A DNA stretch of 64,000 nt. Origin: Litoribacter populi. Its GTDB lineage: Bacteria; Bacteroidota; Bacteroidia; Cytophagales; Cyclobacteriaceae. Below, one piece after another: positions 22,682 to 31,504 of the stretch; the stretch's first letter is position 1; every line of letters starts with the position of its first letter. The notes beneath the pieces were generated by a model. The model searched no databases and was not told the origin of the DNA. It was given only the letters and a program-made list of their open reading frames with translations. A program made the translations under genes and the position numbers. The DNA is taken from positions 558,001-622,000 of the forward strand of contig NZ_VMKN01000001.1 in the NCBI RefSeq assembly GCF_007483685.1, read 5' to 3'.

Positions 22682-23727
22682 TGGACGAAATCAAAACTGG
22701 CCTTGTTGGTTATGGTTCGGTTGGGGAGGGGATGCATGCACCTCTGATCCACCATTGCGATGGTCTGGAATTGTGGGGAGTGGTTGAAAGACATCACGAG
22801 AAGTCGAGACAGAAATATCCTGAGGTAACAGTTTTTAAAAGTCTGGACGACCTACTGGCTTCGGAGGTCGAACTTGTGGTGATTGTCACCCCCAATTATT
22901 TACACTTTGAGCAGGCCAAGAAGTCACTTCTGGCTGGCAAGCACGTGGTGGTCGACAAACCCCTTTGTGTAACTTCGGACGAGGCGCTCGAATTGCATGA
23001 ACTTGCTAAAAGCAAAGGAATAATTCTTTCTGTTTTCCAAAACCGGAGATGGGACGGCGATTTTTTGACGGTAAAGGATCTTTTGAAAAAAAACCATTTA
23101 GGCAGGGTCGTTCACTTTGAGTCTCATTTCGACAGATTCAGACCGAATCCCAAAAACCACTGGAAGGAAAAAGAACATCCGGGGAGCGGAATGCTCTATG
23201 ATTTAGGTCCACATCTGATCGATCAAGCTTTGGTGCTCTTCGGTCGGCCAGATTGGCTATATGCAGAAGTCTTGAAGCAACGCCCAAATGCTACTATGGA
23301 TGATTTTTTTGAGATTAGTATGAAATGCGGAGATGTAAAGGTTAGACTTACGGCAAGTATTTACGTAAACGCCCCGATACCCCGATTTTTGATTTTGGGA
23401 GAAAAGGGAAGCTTCAGCAAATATGGTTTGGATGTGCAGGAGGCGGCATTGAAAGCTGGAAACCTACCAGTAGGAACTGAATGGGGAAAAGAGTCTGAGG
23501 CGTATTATGGCGTATTTTATGGTGAAGGTTCCCAAGACCAAATTCCAACCTTAGCCGGAGACTACAGGCAGTTTTATCAAAACATTTTTGAAGCGATCAG
23601 AGGGCAGGCAAATTTACACGTTGCTTCTGACCAGGTAATTGACGGTTTGAAGGTCATAGAGGCATGTTTAGAAAGCCATAAGTCTGGCAGAAGGGTTTTG
23701 GCAGAGAAAATCTTTTCAAATAAATAG
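22681..23727 (+). CDS. Gfo/Idh/MocA-family NAD(P)-dependent oxidoreductase
   Basis: The 348-residue product has an N-terminal Rossmann fold (GLVGYGSVGEGMHAPLIHH, residues 7-25), the conserved KPLC motif (HVVVDKPLCVTSDEALEL, about residue 95), and a C-terminal sugar-oxidoreductase-like domain with the GSGMLYDLGPHLIDQAL segment that supplies a catalytic His. This is the YdgJ-like part of the family; the substrate, probably a sugar or inositol derivative, cannot be told. The ATG shares its first base with the stop of the preceding gene. Confidence 0.88.
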   Translation: MDEIKTGLVGYGSVGEGMHAPLIHHCDGLELWGVVERHHEKSRQKYPEVTVFKSLDDLLASEVELVVIVTPNYLHFEQAKKSLLAGKHVVVDKPLCVTSDEALELHELAKSKGIILSVFQNRRWDGDFLTVKDLLKKNHLGRVVHFESHFDRFRPNPKNHWKEKEHPGSGMLYDLGPHLIDQALVLFGRPDWLYAEVLKQRPNATMDDFFEISMKCGDVKVRLTASIYVNAPIPRFLILGEKGSFSKYGLDVQEAALKAGNLPVGTEWGKESEAYYGVFYGEGSQDQIPTLAGDYRQFYQNIFEAIRGQANLHVASDQVIDGLKVIEACLESHKSGRRVLAEKIFSNK

Positions 23728-23861
23728 AAAATTTCAGCTCTATACTTTTTAATTTAATTTTAAAGGGTTAGTTTTAGTGGCTTTACCTTGGTTTTACCAT
23801 ATTTTTTATTGGAACCTAGGGTTGAGCGATTGTTTTATTGTATCCCTAAACTGTTTTAAAA

Positions 23862-26645
23862 ATGAAAAAACGTTATGCCCTATTTCTTTGGGTAGGCCTT
23901 TCGGGAGCTGTTTATGCCCAGCAGACAGCCAGTGTCACCACTACCCCGGCCACTACGACCCAGCAAAAGGAATTGCCCTCTCCCAAAAAGATTACCAGTG
24001 TGGAAGGCATTACCGAGTATCAACTTGACAATGGCCTGCGGGTACTTTTGTTCCCTGATGACTCAAAACAGACTATTACGGTTAATGTAACCTACCTTGT
24101 AGGCTCCAAACATGAAAATTACGGTGAAACTGGGATGGCTCACCTGTTGGAACACTTGGTTTTCAAGGGTACACCTAAGCACCCCAACATCCCGCAAGAA
24201 CTTACCGAGCGGGGAGCCCGACCAAACGGAACAACCTGGACCGATCGTACCAATTACTTTGAAACCTTCAACGCCACTGAGGATAACCTGAGATGGGCGC
24301 TTGATTTGGAATCTGATAGGATGGTTAATTCTTTTATAGCCAAAGAGGATCTTGAAAGTGAGATGACCGTGGTTAGAAATGAATTTGAATCTGGGGAGAA
24401 CAGTCCTTTCCGGGTTTTGATGCAAAGAACCATGTCAGCAGCTTATGATTGGCACAACTACGGGAAATCCACCATTGGTGCCCGTGCGGACATAGAAAAT
24501 GTGGATATTGACAGACTGCAGGCTTTCTATAAGAAGTATTACCAGCCGGATAATGCTGTGTTGGTGGTGGCGGGGAAGTTTGACGAGGAGAAAACATTGG
24601 CCATGGTTAATGAATTTTTTGGTCCAATTCCACGCCCGGAGCGGGAGCTTCCAAAAATGTACACCTTTGACCCTGTTAAAGACGGGGAAAGAACTGTTAC
24701 GGTGAGAAGAGTAGGCGATGTGCAGTTAGTAATGGCGGCTTATCACATCCCTCCAGGATCACATGAGGACTATGCACCTGTACAGGTACTGAGCAGAGTG
24801 CTTGGAACCAATCCATCAGGTAGACTATATAAGGCCTTGGTAGATACCAAAAAAGCGACTTCAGCCAGTTCCTCCAGTTACGAATGGAAGGATCCGGGAT
24901 TGCTTATGGCTTTTGCCCAAGTGTTAAAGGAAAAGGATTTGGATGAAGCAAAAGAGGCAATGTTGGGGACTTTTGAAGATTTGATGACAAATCCTCCTAC
25001 AGAGGATGAGGTAGAAAAAGCCAAAAACGAAATTTTGAAGCAGACGGAATTGATGTTCAACTCATCGGAAAGAGTAGGTTTGTCGCTTAGTGAAGCTATT
25101 GGAACTGGTGATTGGAGGCTTTTATTCCTTAACCGTGATAGAGTTGAAGAAGTGACTGCTGAAGATGTGAAAAGGGTAGCGGAGAAATATCTCGTGCCTG
25201 ACAACAGAACCATTGGCATGTTTATCCCAACCCAGACTCCATTAAGAGCAGAGATCCCATCAGCTCCTAATGTTGCAGAATTGGTAAAAGACTATAAAGG
25301 CAGAGAATTGGTAGCTGCAGGTGAAAACTTTGACCCTTCTCCTTCCAATATTGAATCCCGAACCGTGCGTACTACCTTGGCCAACGGTATGGAGCTGGCC
25401 TTGCTTCCTAAGAAAACTAGAGGGGAGTCAGTGGAGGCAAGAATGGTCTTCAGGTTTGGTGAATTAGAGTCGCTGAAGGACAAGTCTACGGCGGCATCTT
25501 TTGCAGGTAGTTTATTGAATAAAGGTACTTCCACAATGAGTAGGGAAGAGATTAAGTCGAAATTGGACAAGCTTAAGGCTAATGTTTACATCGGGGGAAG
25601 CTCAACAAGTGCGGTGGTGAATATTTCCACCACTAAGCCAAATCTGCCGGAAGTGATGAAGTTGGTGGCTGAGATGCTTCAGGATCCGATCTTCCCTGAG
25701 GATGAATTTGAAAAGGCTAAGGCTGAAAGGATTTCTGGAATAGAATCCCAAAGAAGCGAACCTCAAGCAGTTGCCTTCAACAGAATGCAACGTCATACCT
25801 CGCCTTATGAAAAAAGCGATCCAAGATACGTTGGCACTTTTGATGAATCGGTAGAGGATATCAATTCATTGACCTTGGATCAGGTTAAAGAATTTTACAA
25901 GAATTTCTACGGAGGAAGTGATGCAACCATGGCTGTGGTAGGGGATTTTGATAAAGACGAAATCGAAAGCATTACTCAGGAATTGTTTGGGGAATGGAAA
26001 AGTCCAGGAAAATATACAAGAATGGAATCTAGGATGGCAGATGTAAAACCTTTGAGAGAAAACCTAGAGACACCTGACAAGGCAAATGCATTCTTTGTAT
26101 CAACCTACCAGTTTGAAATGGACGATAGCCATGAGGATTATGCGGCCTTGGTATTGGGTAACTATATGCTAGGAGGTGGCTTCCTTAATTCCAGGCTTGC
26201 TACTCGTATCCGTCAAAAAGAAGGTTTAAGCTACGGAGTTGGTTCTAATTTTAGTGCGGGAACTCTTGATCCTATTGCCAACTTTATGGCCTATGCTATC
26301 TATGCCCCTGAAAATGCCGATAAGTTAGAGGCAGCTTATTTCGAAGAAATTCAGAAGGTGATTACTGAAGGTTTCTCTGAAGAGGAGATAAAGGCTGCCA
26401 AATCCGGCTGGCTGCAATCCAGAACAGTGAGTCGTGCCCAGGATGCATATTTATCTTCAGCTTTGAACAACTACTTGTATTTGAATAGAAATATGGAATG
26501 GGACGCACAGTTAGAAGAAAAAATTGAAGGCCTGACCGTAGATGATATTAATGGCGCTATGAAGCGTCATCTCAAACCAGATGCGATGCATGTGATCAAA
26601 GCCGGTGATTTTGCAAAAACCAAACAAACGGCAGAGAATTTATAA
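23862..26645 (+). CDS. Secreted M16-family zinc metallopeptidase, double length
   Basis: The 927-residue product has a signal peptide (residues 1-19, cleaved after VYA) followed by a Thr-rich linker and two tandem M16 units. The first unit carries the inverted zinc motif HLLEH (His94, Glu97, His98) and the distal glutamate in the EMTVVRNEFESGEN segment about 75 residues later. The second unit (from about residue 500) lacks HxxEH and is structural, as is normal for two-domain pitrilysin-like enzymes. It acts outside the cytoplasm, probably in the periplasm. A smaller cytoplasmic-type M16 gene lies at 52569-53804. Confidence 0.93.
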   Translation: MKKRYALFLWVGLSGAVYAQQTASVTTTPATTTQQKELPSPKKITSVEGITEYQLDNGLRVLLFPDDSKQTITVNVTYLVGSKHENYGETGMAHLLEHLVFKGTPKHPNIPQELTERGARPNGTTWTDRTNYFETFNATEDNLRWALDLESDRMVNSFIAKEDLESEMTVVRNEFESGENSPFRVLMQRTMSAAYDWHNYGKSTIGARADIENVDIDRLQAFYKKYYQPDNAVLVVAGKFDEEKTLAMVNEFFGPIPRPERELPKMYTFDPVKDGERTVTVRRVGDVQLVMAAYHIPPGSHEDYAPVQVLSRVLGTNPSGRLYKALVDTKKATSASSSSYEWKDPGLLMAFAQVLKEKDLDEAKEAMLGTFEDLMTNPPTEDEVEKAKNEILKQTELMFNSSERVGLSLSEAIGTGDWRLLFLNRDRVEEVTAEDVKRVAEKYLVPDNRTIGMFIPTQTPLRAEIPSAPNVAELVKDYKGRELVAAGENFDPSPSNIESRTVRTTLANGMELALLPKKTRGESVEARMVFRFGELESLKDKSTAASFAGSLLNKGTSTMSREEIKSKLDKLKANVYIGGSSTSAVVNISTTKPNLPEVMKLVAEMLQDPIFPEDEFEKAKAERISGIESQRSEPQAVAFNRMQRHTSPYEKSDPRYVGTFDESVEDINSLTLDQVKEFYKNFYGGSDATMAVVGDFDKDEIESITQELFGEWKSPGKYTRMESRMADVKPLRENLETPDKANAFFVSTYQFEMDDSHEDYAALVLGNYMLGGGFLNSRLATRIRQKEGLSYGVGSNFSAGTLDPIANFMAYAIYAPENADKLEAAYFEEIQKVITEGFSEEEIKAAKSGWLQSRTVSRAQDAYLSSALNNYLYLNRNMEWDAQLEEKIEGLTVDDINGAMKRHLKPDAMHVIKAGDFAKTKQTAENL

Positions 26646-26650
26646 CTAGT

Positions 26651-26687
26651 AAAAGGAGATCTTTGTAGGTCTCCTTTTCTTTTTTTT
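26651..26687 (+). terminator. Terminator of the M16 protease gene
   Basis: AAAAGGAGA (26651-26659) pairs with TCTCCTTTT (26670-26678), followed by CTTTTTTTT. It lies six bases after the stop codon. Confidence 0.85.
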
Positions 26688-26729
26688 GTTAGGTTTGTTT
26701 TTGATCAATCTAAACCAATTTTATTTGAC

Positions 26730-27152
26730 ATGAAAATTTCAATTTTAACATTTGCCATTTGTCTAATTGCTATAGTAGATTCCCATGCCCAAGTGAGTGC
26801 AGGGGTCTATAGGTTGTCATCCAATACCTTTGCGGCAATAGGAAGTGACCCCGACAAAAAGGTGTTTGGGGAGGCGAGAATTTCTACCGGTGGAAGAGTA
26901 GGCTTGGAGGGTACTTTAGGTTATAATTTTGTACAAAGAGCGGAGGCCAATTTCTACAGTGGATTTCATCTAGGTGTAAAAAATAATAGTAGTAACGATT
27001 TTTACTTAGGTGTCCCTTTTGGATTGCTGCTTAAACCTTTTTCTGAGGCAAGAAATTTCGGGTTTTTACTTGAGGCAAGTCCGATTCTCAGGACTGACTC
27101 AGGAAGCGGTCATTTTAGGGCTGGTTTAGGTATTAAATATACGTTTAGATAA
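26730..27152 (+). CDS. Small outer-membrane beta-barrel-like protein
   Basis: The 140-residue product has a signal peptide ending in SHA before QVSAG. The rest alternates short polar turns with strands of the kind found in small barrels (GGRVGLEGTLGYNFVQ, NFYSGFHLGVKNN, FRAGLGIKYTFR) and ends in an aromatic-plus-basic C terminus typical of outer-membrane proteins. No specific family is recognised. Terminators stand on both sides, so it is probably transcribed alone. Confidence 0.65.
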   Translation: MKISILTFAICLIAIVDSHAQVSAGVYRLSSNTFAAIGSDPDKKVFGEARISTGGRVGLEGTLGYNFVQRAEANFYSGFHLGVKNNSSNDFYLGVPFGLLLKPFSEARNFGFLLEASPILRTDSGSGHFRAGLGIKYTFR

Positions 27153-27162
27153 ACTGAAGAAA

Positions 27163-27184
27163 AGAGACCGGAGACGGAAGATGG
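27163..27184. repeat. Intergenic GACCGGAGACGGAAGA-type repeat
   Basis: AGAGACCGGAGACGGAAGAT lies just after the stop of the beta-barrel gene. Similar blocks occur after other genes at 41011-41036 (reverse), 54157-54196 and 56472-56497. Confidence 0.45.
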
Positions 27185-27193
27185 CTATTAAAT

Positions 27194-27229
27194 AAAATAT
27201 CCCCTGAATTTATTTTCAGGGGATATTTT
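27194..27229. terminator. Bidirectional terminator between the beta-barrel gene and psd
   Basis: A 14-15 bp stem with core ATATCCCCTGAA / TTCAGGGGATAT is flanked by A on the left and T on the right, so it can stop transcription from both sides of this convergent junction. Confidence 0.85.
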
Positions 27230-27892
27230 TTAGTTTCTTAATTTAGCTATCGGAGTTCTTCCGCCTTTAGTGACCTGATTGAGCTCCACCAGAATCTCAG
27301 CGTCAAGTGGTAAAAACACATCCACTCTAGAACCAAATTTGATAAAGCCGAACTCACCCCCTTGTTGGACTGGGTCGCCTTCTTTAACATACCATTTGAT
27401 CCTCCTGGCAAGAGCGCCGGCAATCTGTCGGATCAGAAGCTTTTCCCCGCTTTCGCGTGCCACTACCATTGTCGTACGCTCATTTTCAGAACTGGACTTA
27501 GGATGCCAAGCAACGAGGTATTTTCCAGGATGGTATTTGAAATATTCCACTGTACCCGATATAGGTGCTCGGTTTATGTGCACATTAATCGGAGACATAA
27601 AGATAGAAACTTGCTTTCTGCGGTCATGAAGGTACTCTTGTTCATCTGCTACCTCTATCACCACCACTTTCCCATCTGCAGGGGCGTAGACTAGAGTTGG
27701 GTCTTCATTAGTGAAAATCTTGGGATTTCTGAAAAACTGGAGAACCAGTAAAAACAAGACAATGCTGGCAAGCAACACTACATTGAGCATGGTGTCCTGT
27801 CCTGGGAAGATTTGATGAAGGGCAAAGTTGAGGCCCGCTAAGATCATCAACATCCAAAATAGTAATTTTTTGCCTTCTTTATGTATAGTCAT
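27230..27892 (-). CDS. psd: Phosphatidylserine decarboxylase proenzyme
   Basis: The enzyme makes phosphatidylethanolamine from phosphatidylserine at the inner membrane. The 220-residue product belongs to the short form. It has two N-terminal membrane segments (about residues 10-58), a conserved VFMSPINVHINRAPISG-like segment (FMSPINVHINRAPISG), and the self-cleavage site FGSR. There Gly187-Ser188 would be cut to give the beta chain and a 33-residue alpha chain with the pyruvoyl group. cdsA, which supplies CDP-diacylglycerol to the same pathway, lies upstream on the same strand, with gdhA between. Confidence 0.93.
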   Translation of the reverse strand: MTIHKEGKKLLFWMLMILAGLNFALHQIFPGQDTMLNVVLLASIVLFLLVLQFFRNPKIFTNEDPTLVYAPADGKVVVIEVADEQEYLHDRRKQVSIFMSPINVHINRAPISGTVEYFKYHPGKYLVAWHPKSSSENERTTMVVARESGEKLLIRQIAGALARRIKWYVKEGDPVQQGGEFGFIKFGSRVDVFLPLDAEILVELNQVTKGGRTPIAKLRN

Positions 27893-28088
27893 TTTATTCT
27901 GATGTTATCAAAAACCGTATCGTTTGTCAGTTTCTGGCTGGATTCCTCGATTTCAGAATCCTTGGATAATTATAATAACCCTGCAATTTGTGAATATTTT
28001 GCGGTATGTTAAAATAAAAAATTGACCAATATCAATATTTTGCTGAAAATGAGGATGATAGATAGGGTCAAATTTTCAGAACTCTATA

Positions 28089-28125
28089 AAAGAAAAGTGG
28101 GATGCAATCCAAAAACTGCATCCCA
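28089..28125 (-). terminator. gdhA terminator
   Basis: TGGGATGCA (28098-28106) and TGCATCCCA (28117-28125) form a perfect 9-bp stem; on the minus strand a T-rich tract follows. It stands 26 bases after the gdhA stop. Confidence 0.75.
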
Positions 28126-28151
28126 AATTATATTTCTATTAAACTACTGCC

Positions 28152-29429
28152 TTAATAACCACCTCGATAGGTATATGTTTTGGCAACTTTGTCAATCGCA
28201 ACAATATAGGCAGCGATTCTCATTGGAACATCGTATTTGATGGAAGCTTTGTAAACGTTATTGAACGCTTCTTTCATGATTCTATCGGATCTTCTGTTGA
28301 CACGCTCAGCTGTCCATTTGTAACCCAAACGGTTTTGAACCCATTCGAAGTAAGAAACAGTCACACCACCTGCGTTGGCAAGAATATCCGGTACAGCCAT
28401 GATGCCTTTATCATTGATGATATTGTCAGCTCTGGCCGAAGTGGGGCCGTTAGCACCTTCCACGATCAGTTTGGCTTTCACCTTTTCAACGTTTTTGATG
28501 GTAATCACATCTTCAACAGCAGCTGGAACCAATACGTCTACATCTAGCTCTAGCAATTCCATTGGATCAGAAAGTTTTTCCGCACCGGTAAAACCTTCCA
28601 GAGTTCCATTATTACTGTCTCTGTATGCGATTGCATCCTGAATATTGATTCCATTGCTATTGTGATAAGCACCAGAAATATCGGAAACAGCCACTATCTT
28701 CAATCCTCTTTCTTCCAATAGGGTGGAAGCCCAAGAGCCTACATTGCCAAAACCCTGTACGGCGCAAGTAGCTTGGAAAGGGTTGATCTTAAGTTTTTCC
28801 ATTGCGGCGAGGGCAGAAACCATCACACCACGACCTGTAGCTTCGGTACGCCCCAAAGAGCCTCCCAGAACCAAAGGCTTTCCTGTCACAACAGCGTTCA
28901 CTGTAGTGCCATGCGCTTTGGAGTATTCATCCATTAACCAGGCCATTTCTCTTGGTCCTGTACCCATGTCTGGGGCTGGAATATCTTTGTCTGGCCCAAA
29001 TACGTCGATCATCGACAGGGTGTAAGCCCTCATCAGTCGTTCGATTTCACCGGCAGACATTTCCCTTGGGTTACATCTCACGCCTCCTTTACCCCCACCA
29101 TAAGGGATATCTACTACTGCACATTTCCACGTCATCCAAGCAGCCAAAGCCCTTACCTCATCCAAGTGTACATCTGGGGCGAATCTGATGCCACCTTTGG
29201 CAGGGCCAAGGATGTTAGAGTGAATCACTCGGATGCCTTCGAAAACTTGGATTTTACCACTGTCCATGGTAATAGGGAGGGAGACGATTACTTGTTTGGC
29301 GGGATTTTTCAGCACGTTATAGACTTCGTCTGATAGTCCTAACTTTTCTGCTGCAATGTTAAACCTTTCCATCATTGACTCCAGAGGATTTTCTTTATCC
29401 TTAATCGGAGCGGGTTCAATGTAAGCCAT
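28152..29429 (-). CDS. Glutamate dehydrogenase family protein (Glu/Leu/Phe/Val dehydrogenase)
   Basis: The 425-residue product is a complete amino acid dehydrogenase. It shows the substrate-binding GPAKGGIRF segment (residues 75-83), Lys102 in MTWKCAVV and Lys114 in PYGGGKGGV. The spacing of the two lysines equals that of the two active-site lysines of clostridial glutamate dehydrogenase. A nucleotide-binding domain follows (CAVQGFGNVGSWASTLLEE). Glutamate is the most likely substrate, interconverted with 2-oxoglutarate and ammonia; cofactor preference cannot be told. It has its own terminator. Confidence 0.92.
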   Translation of the reverse strand: MAYIEPAPIKDKENPLESMMERFNIAAEKLGLSDEVYNVLKNPAKQVIVSLPITMDSGKIQVFEGIRVIHSNILGPAKGGIRFAPDVHLDEVRALAAWMTWKCAVVDIPYGGGKGGVRCNPREMSAGEIERLMRAYTLSMIDVFGPDKDIPAPDMGTGPREMAWLMDEYSKAHGTTVNAVVTGKPLVLGGSLGRTEATGRGVMVSALAAMEKLKINPFQATCAVQGFGNVGSWASTLLEERGLKIVAVSDISGAYHNSNGINIQDAIAYRDSNNGTLEGFTGAEKLSDPMELLELDVDVLVPAAVEDVITIKNVEKVKAKLIVEGANGPTSARADNIINDKGIMAVPDILANAGGVTVSYFEWVQNRLGYKWTAERVNRRSDRIMKEAFNNVYKASIKYDVPMRIAAYIVAIDKVAKTYTYRGGY

Positions 29430-29503
29430 ATTGGGTTCTGGTTTGTTGTTAACTGAAATTACTATACAATATTAAGCCTTTTTTATTATCTAAGAGGCCA
29501 ATT

Positions 29504-30343
29504 TTAAAAGATTTTCAAAAAAGCTGCAATGAATGGAGCGGACAATAACAGGCCGTCAAAACGGTCCATAAATCCCCCATGTCCAGGCAGCTTATTTCCC
29601 GAATCTTTTATGGCAATACTCCTTTTAAACAAAGATTCTATCAAATCCCCATACGTGCCAGCTATTACAATAATAGCGGTGACGCAAAACCACTGCCATT
29701 GCTCCAAAACAAGAAAGAACCTTGCCAAAACCATAGCAGTGATAAAAGCTGCCACTGCACCACCCAAACTTCCTTCCCAACTTTTTTTTGGTGATACTCT
29801 TTCGAAGAGCTTGGTCTTGCCAAATTTGGTTCCAGCAAAATATGCTCCGGTGTCACTAGCCCAAAGGATCAACAAAGCACCGACAATGATCTCGGCATGG
29901 AAAGTATCGTCGATGGCAAAGGCCGAAACAGTAAGCAGACAGAAGGGGATGGCCACATAAAATATTCCCAGAAAAGTGTAAGCTATCCCAGTGAAGGGTT
30001 TTTTGTCAGATTTTCGGTATAGCTTTACAAAGAATACCAGAGAGACAAGGGGGAAAAGGATGAAATAATACTTGTCTGGCATATTTTGCATTTCGACCAG
30101 AAAAACAAGGACGAAAATTGATAGCCCGATAAAGGTCCCGAAACTCTTGAGCGGTAGCATGCCGTCAAGACCCGAAAGTTTATAGAATTCCATTTGGCAG
30201 AAGGCCAAAATCACTCCGAAGATCAGAAAGTAGGTCCATTCGCTATAAATGGAGCCGGCGATGATTGCAGATGCTCCAATGATGGCTGTGATAACGCGTT
30301 GGGCAAGGTTGCTGTAATTGCTGATATTAAAACGTGATCTCAT
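29504..30343 (-). CDS. cdsA: Phosphatidate cytidylyltransferase
   Basis: CdsA makes CDP-diacylglycerol for phospholipid synthesis in the inner membrane. The 279-residue product has about eight membrane helices and the family signature near the C terminus: SPKKSWEGSLGG (about residue 195), then GDLIESLFKRSIAIKDSG and the end GHGGFMDRFDGLLLSAP. The ATG at 30343 lies inside the end of the DUF2007 gene (17-base overlap). A GTG at 30379 would add twelve residues that look unlike the family and is not preferred. Confidence 0.95.
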   Translation of the reverse strand: MRSRFNISNYSNLAQRVITAIIGASAIIAGSIYSEWTYFLIFGVILAFCQMEFYKLSGLDGMLPLKSFGTFIGLSIFVLVFLVEMQNMPDKYYFILFPLVSLVFFVKLYRKSDKKPFTGIAYTFLGIFYVAIPFCLLTVSAFAIDDTFHAEIIVGALLILWASDTGAYFAGTKFGKTKLFERVSPKKSWEGSLGGAVAAFITAMVLARFFLVLEQWQWFCVTAIIVIAGTYGDLIESLFKRSIAIKDSGNKLPGHGGFMDRFDGLLLSAPFIAAFLKIF

Positions 30344-30533
30344 TCTTGATGATGTTAGCTGCCTGAAGAGCCTGGTCACGTAGGACCAGAATCTCGTAAT
30401 GACCGTGAATATGGTACACGGACTCCTTTTTATTTATGACCATAGCCATAATGCCATGCTGCTCTAGCACGCCTTTGATAATCTCTGCCCTCACAGGAGA
30501 TTCAATTGTTGTTACGGTTTGCCATTTTCCCAT
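30327..30533 (-). CDS. DUF2007 small protein
   Basis: The 68-residue product (MGKWQTVTTIESPVRAEIIK, then QHGIMAMVINKKESVYH and ILVLRDQALQAANIIKN) is a complete DUF2007 domain, a ferredoxin-like fold with the typical helix that follows the first strand (RAEIIKGVLEQHGI). It has been proposed to act as a signal-transducing or PII-like small domain; no function is proven. The start lies inside the CPBP gene (32-base overlap) and its end overlaps cdsA, so the three genes are strongly coupled. Confidence 0.88.
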   Translation of the reverse strand: MGKWQTVTTIESPVRAEIIKGVLEQHGIMAMVINKKESVYHIHGHYEILVLRDQALQAANIIKNEITF

Positions 30534-31467
30534 TGAAAGGCGAATTGTGGCTTTGGTCTATGAATGCCTTAAAACTAAACACAAAGATGACCAAGCCAAT
30601 GATTAGGTAATGCCATTCCAGCTGGTCGTTTTCTTCGATGTTGAATTCAACCCAGCCTATTTTACTGAAATATACCATCGTCACCGTGAAGGTATTGTTC
30701 AGAATGTGGGCTACTATCGGATAGATCAAACTGCCGGAATAAAGGTAAAGATAACCAAATAATGCTCCTAAAAGCATTCTTGGGAAAAATCCATAAAACT
30801 GGAAGTGTATAGCCGAGAAAATGGCTGCTGCCAACCAAATGCCAACATGTGGGTTGCCGGTGTACTGGTGCAGCTTGGGCTGGAGCACTCCGCGAAACAG
30901 GTATTCCTCCCCCAATCCAGCTAATATTCCGATGACGATTATGCCTACGAAGAACTCTCCGATATGGGCAAAGTCTGTAAAATATTGTGTCAGACGCAGC
31001 ATCTCAGCTTCCTTGGTTTGTGCGTAAATCTCAAATGCCCTCATGAATTCAGGAAAGTTGATATTGCTGTTCCAGTAGATGATAAGGGAATTGATGGTGA
31101 TGAAGCTCAGTAGGATAGGGATAATTAATATAGATTGATTGAACTTTGTATTCTTCAATTGTTGTTTCCACCGCAATGATCCGCGGTCGATGAACTTTAT
31201 GAACACCAGACTGCCGACCAAAAAAGCTAGTCCGGAGCCTATGCCCTGAATGAACAGAAATGCAAATCTGGCATTTGGGTGGTCGTAGTTACCGCCGAAA
31301 ATGTAGATAATGTCCTCTATGGGTATTCCAAACAAGGGTGGTACTAAGAAAAGGGATAATCCCTGCAAAACGGCAAGGACTCCAAATATGATCAATAACA
31401 GCAGAACCAGAGATAAGAGCCAGTTGTGTTTTTTGCCAATTTCGCTTCGGGTTTCGTAAATCTCCAT
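30502..31467 (-). CDS. CPBP-family intramembrane metalloprotease
   Basis: The 321-residue membrane protein has the CPBP (CAAX protease and bacteriocin-processing) motifs: GLGEEYLFRGVLQPKLH (EExxxR, about residue 185) and HFQFYGFFPRMLLGALFGYLYLYSG (the F/Hxxx H region), with HILNN further on. Such proteins cleave inside membranes; substrates are mostly unknown. It is the first gene of a CPBP-DUF2007-cdsA unit. It diverges from dus, 37 bases away, with a palindromic GTAAATTTAC between them that could serve as a -7 element in both directions. Confidence 0.9.
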   Translation of the reverse strand: MEIYETRSEIGKKHNWLLSLVLLLLIIFGVLAVLQGLSLFLVPPLFGIPIEDIIYIFGGNYDHPNARFAFLFIQGIGSGLAFLVGSLVFIKFIDRGSLRWKQQLKNTKFNQSILIIPILLSFITINSLIIYWNSNINFPEFMRAFEIYAQTKEAEMLRLTQYFTDFAHIGEFFVGIIVIGILAGLGEEYLFRGVLQPKLHQYTGNPHVGIWLAAAIFSAIHFQFYGFFPRMLLGALFGYLYLYSGSLIYPIVAHILNNTFTVTMVYFSKIGWVEFNIEENDQLEWHYLIIGLVIFVFSFKAFIDQSHNSPFNGKMANRNNN

Positions 31468-31474
31468 AATTGCG

Positions 31475-31484
31475 GTAAATTTAC
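31475..31484. promoter_or_regulatory. Palindromic GTAAATTTAC between divergent CPBP and dus genes
   Basis: The 37-base divergent spacer contains GTAAATTTAC, which reads TAAATTTA on both strands, one base off TAnnTTTG. It may be a shared promoter core. Confidence 0.3.
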
Positions 31485-31504
31485 ATCAAAATTATAAATC
31501 AGTA

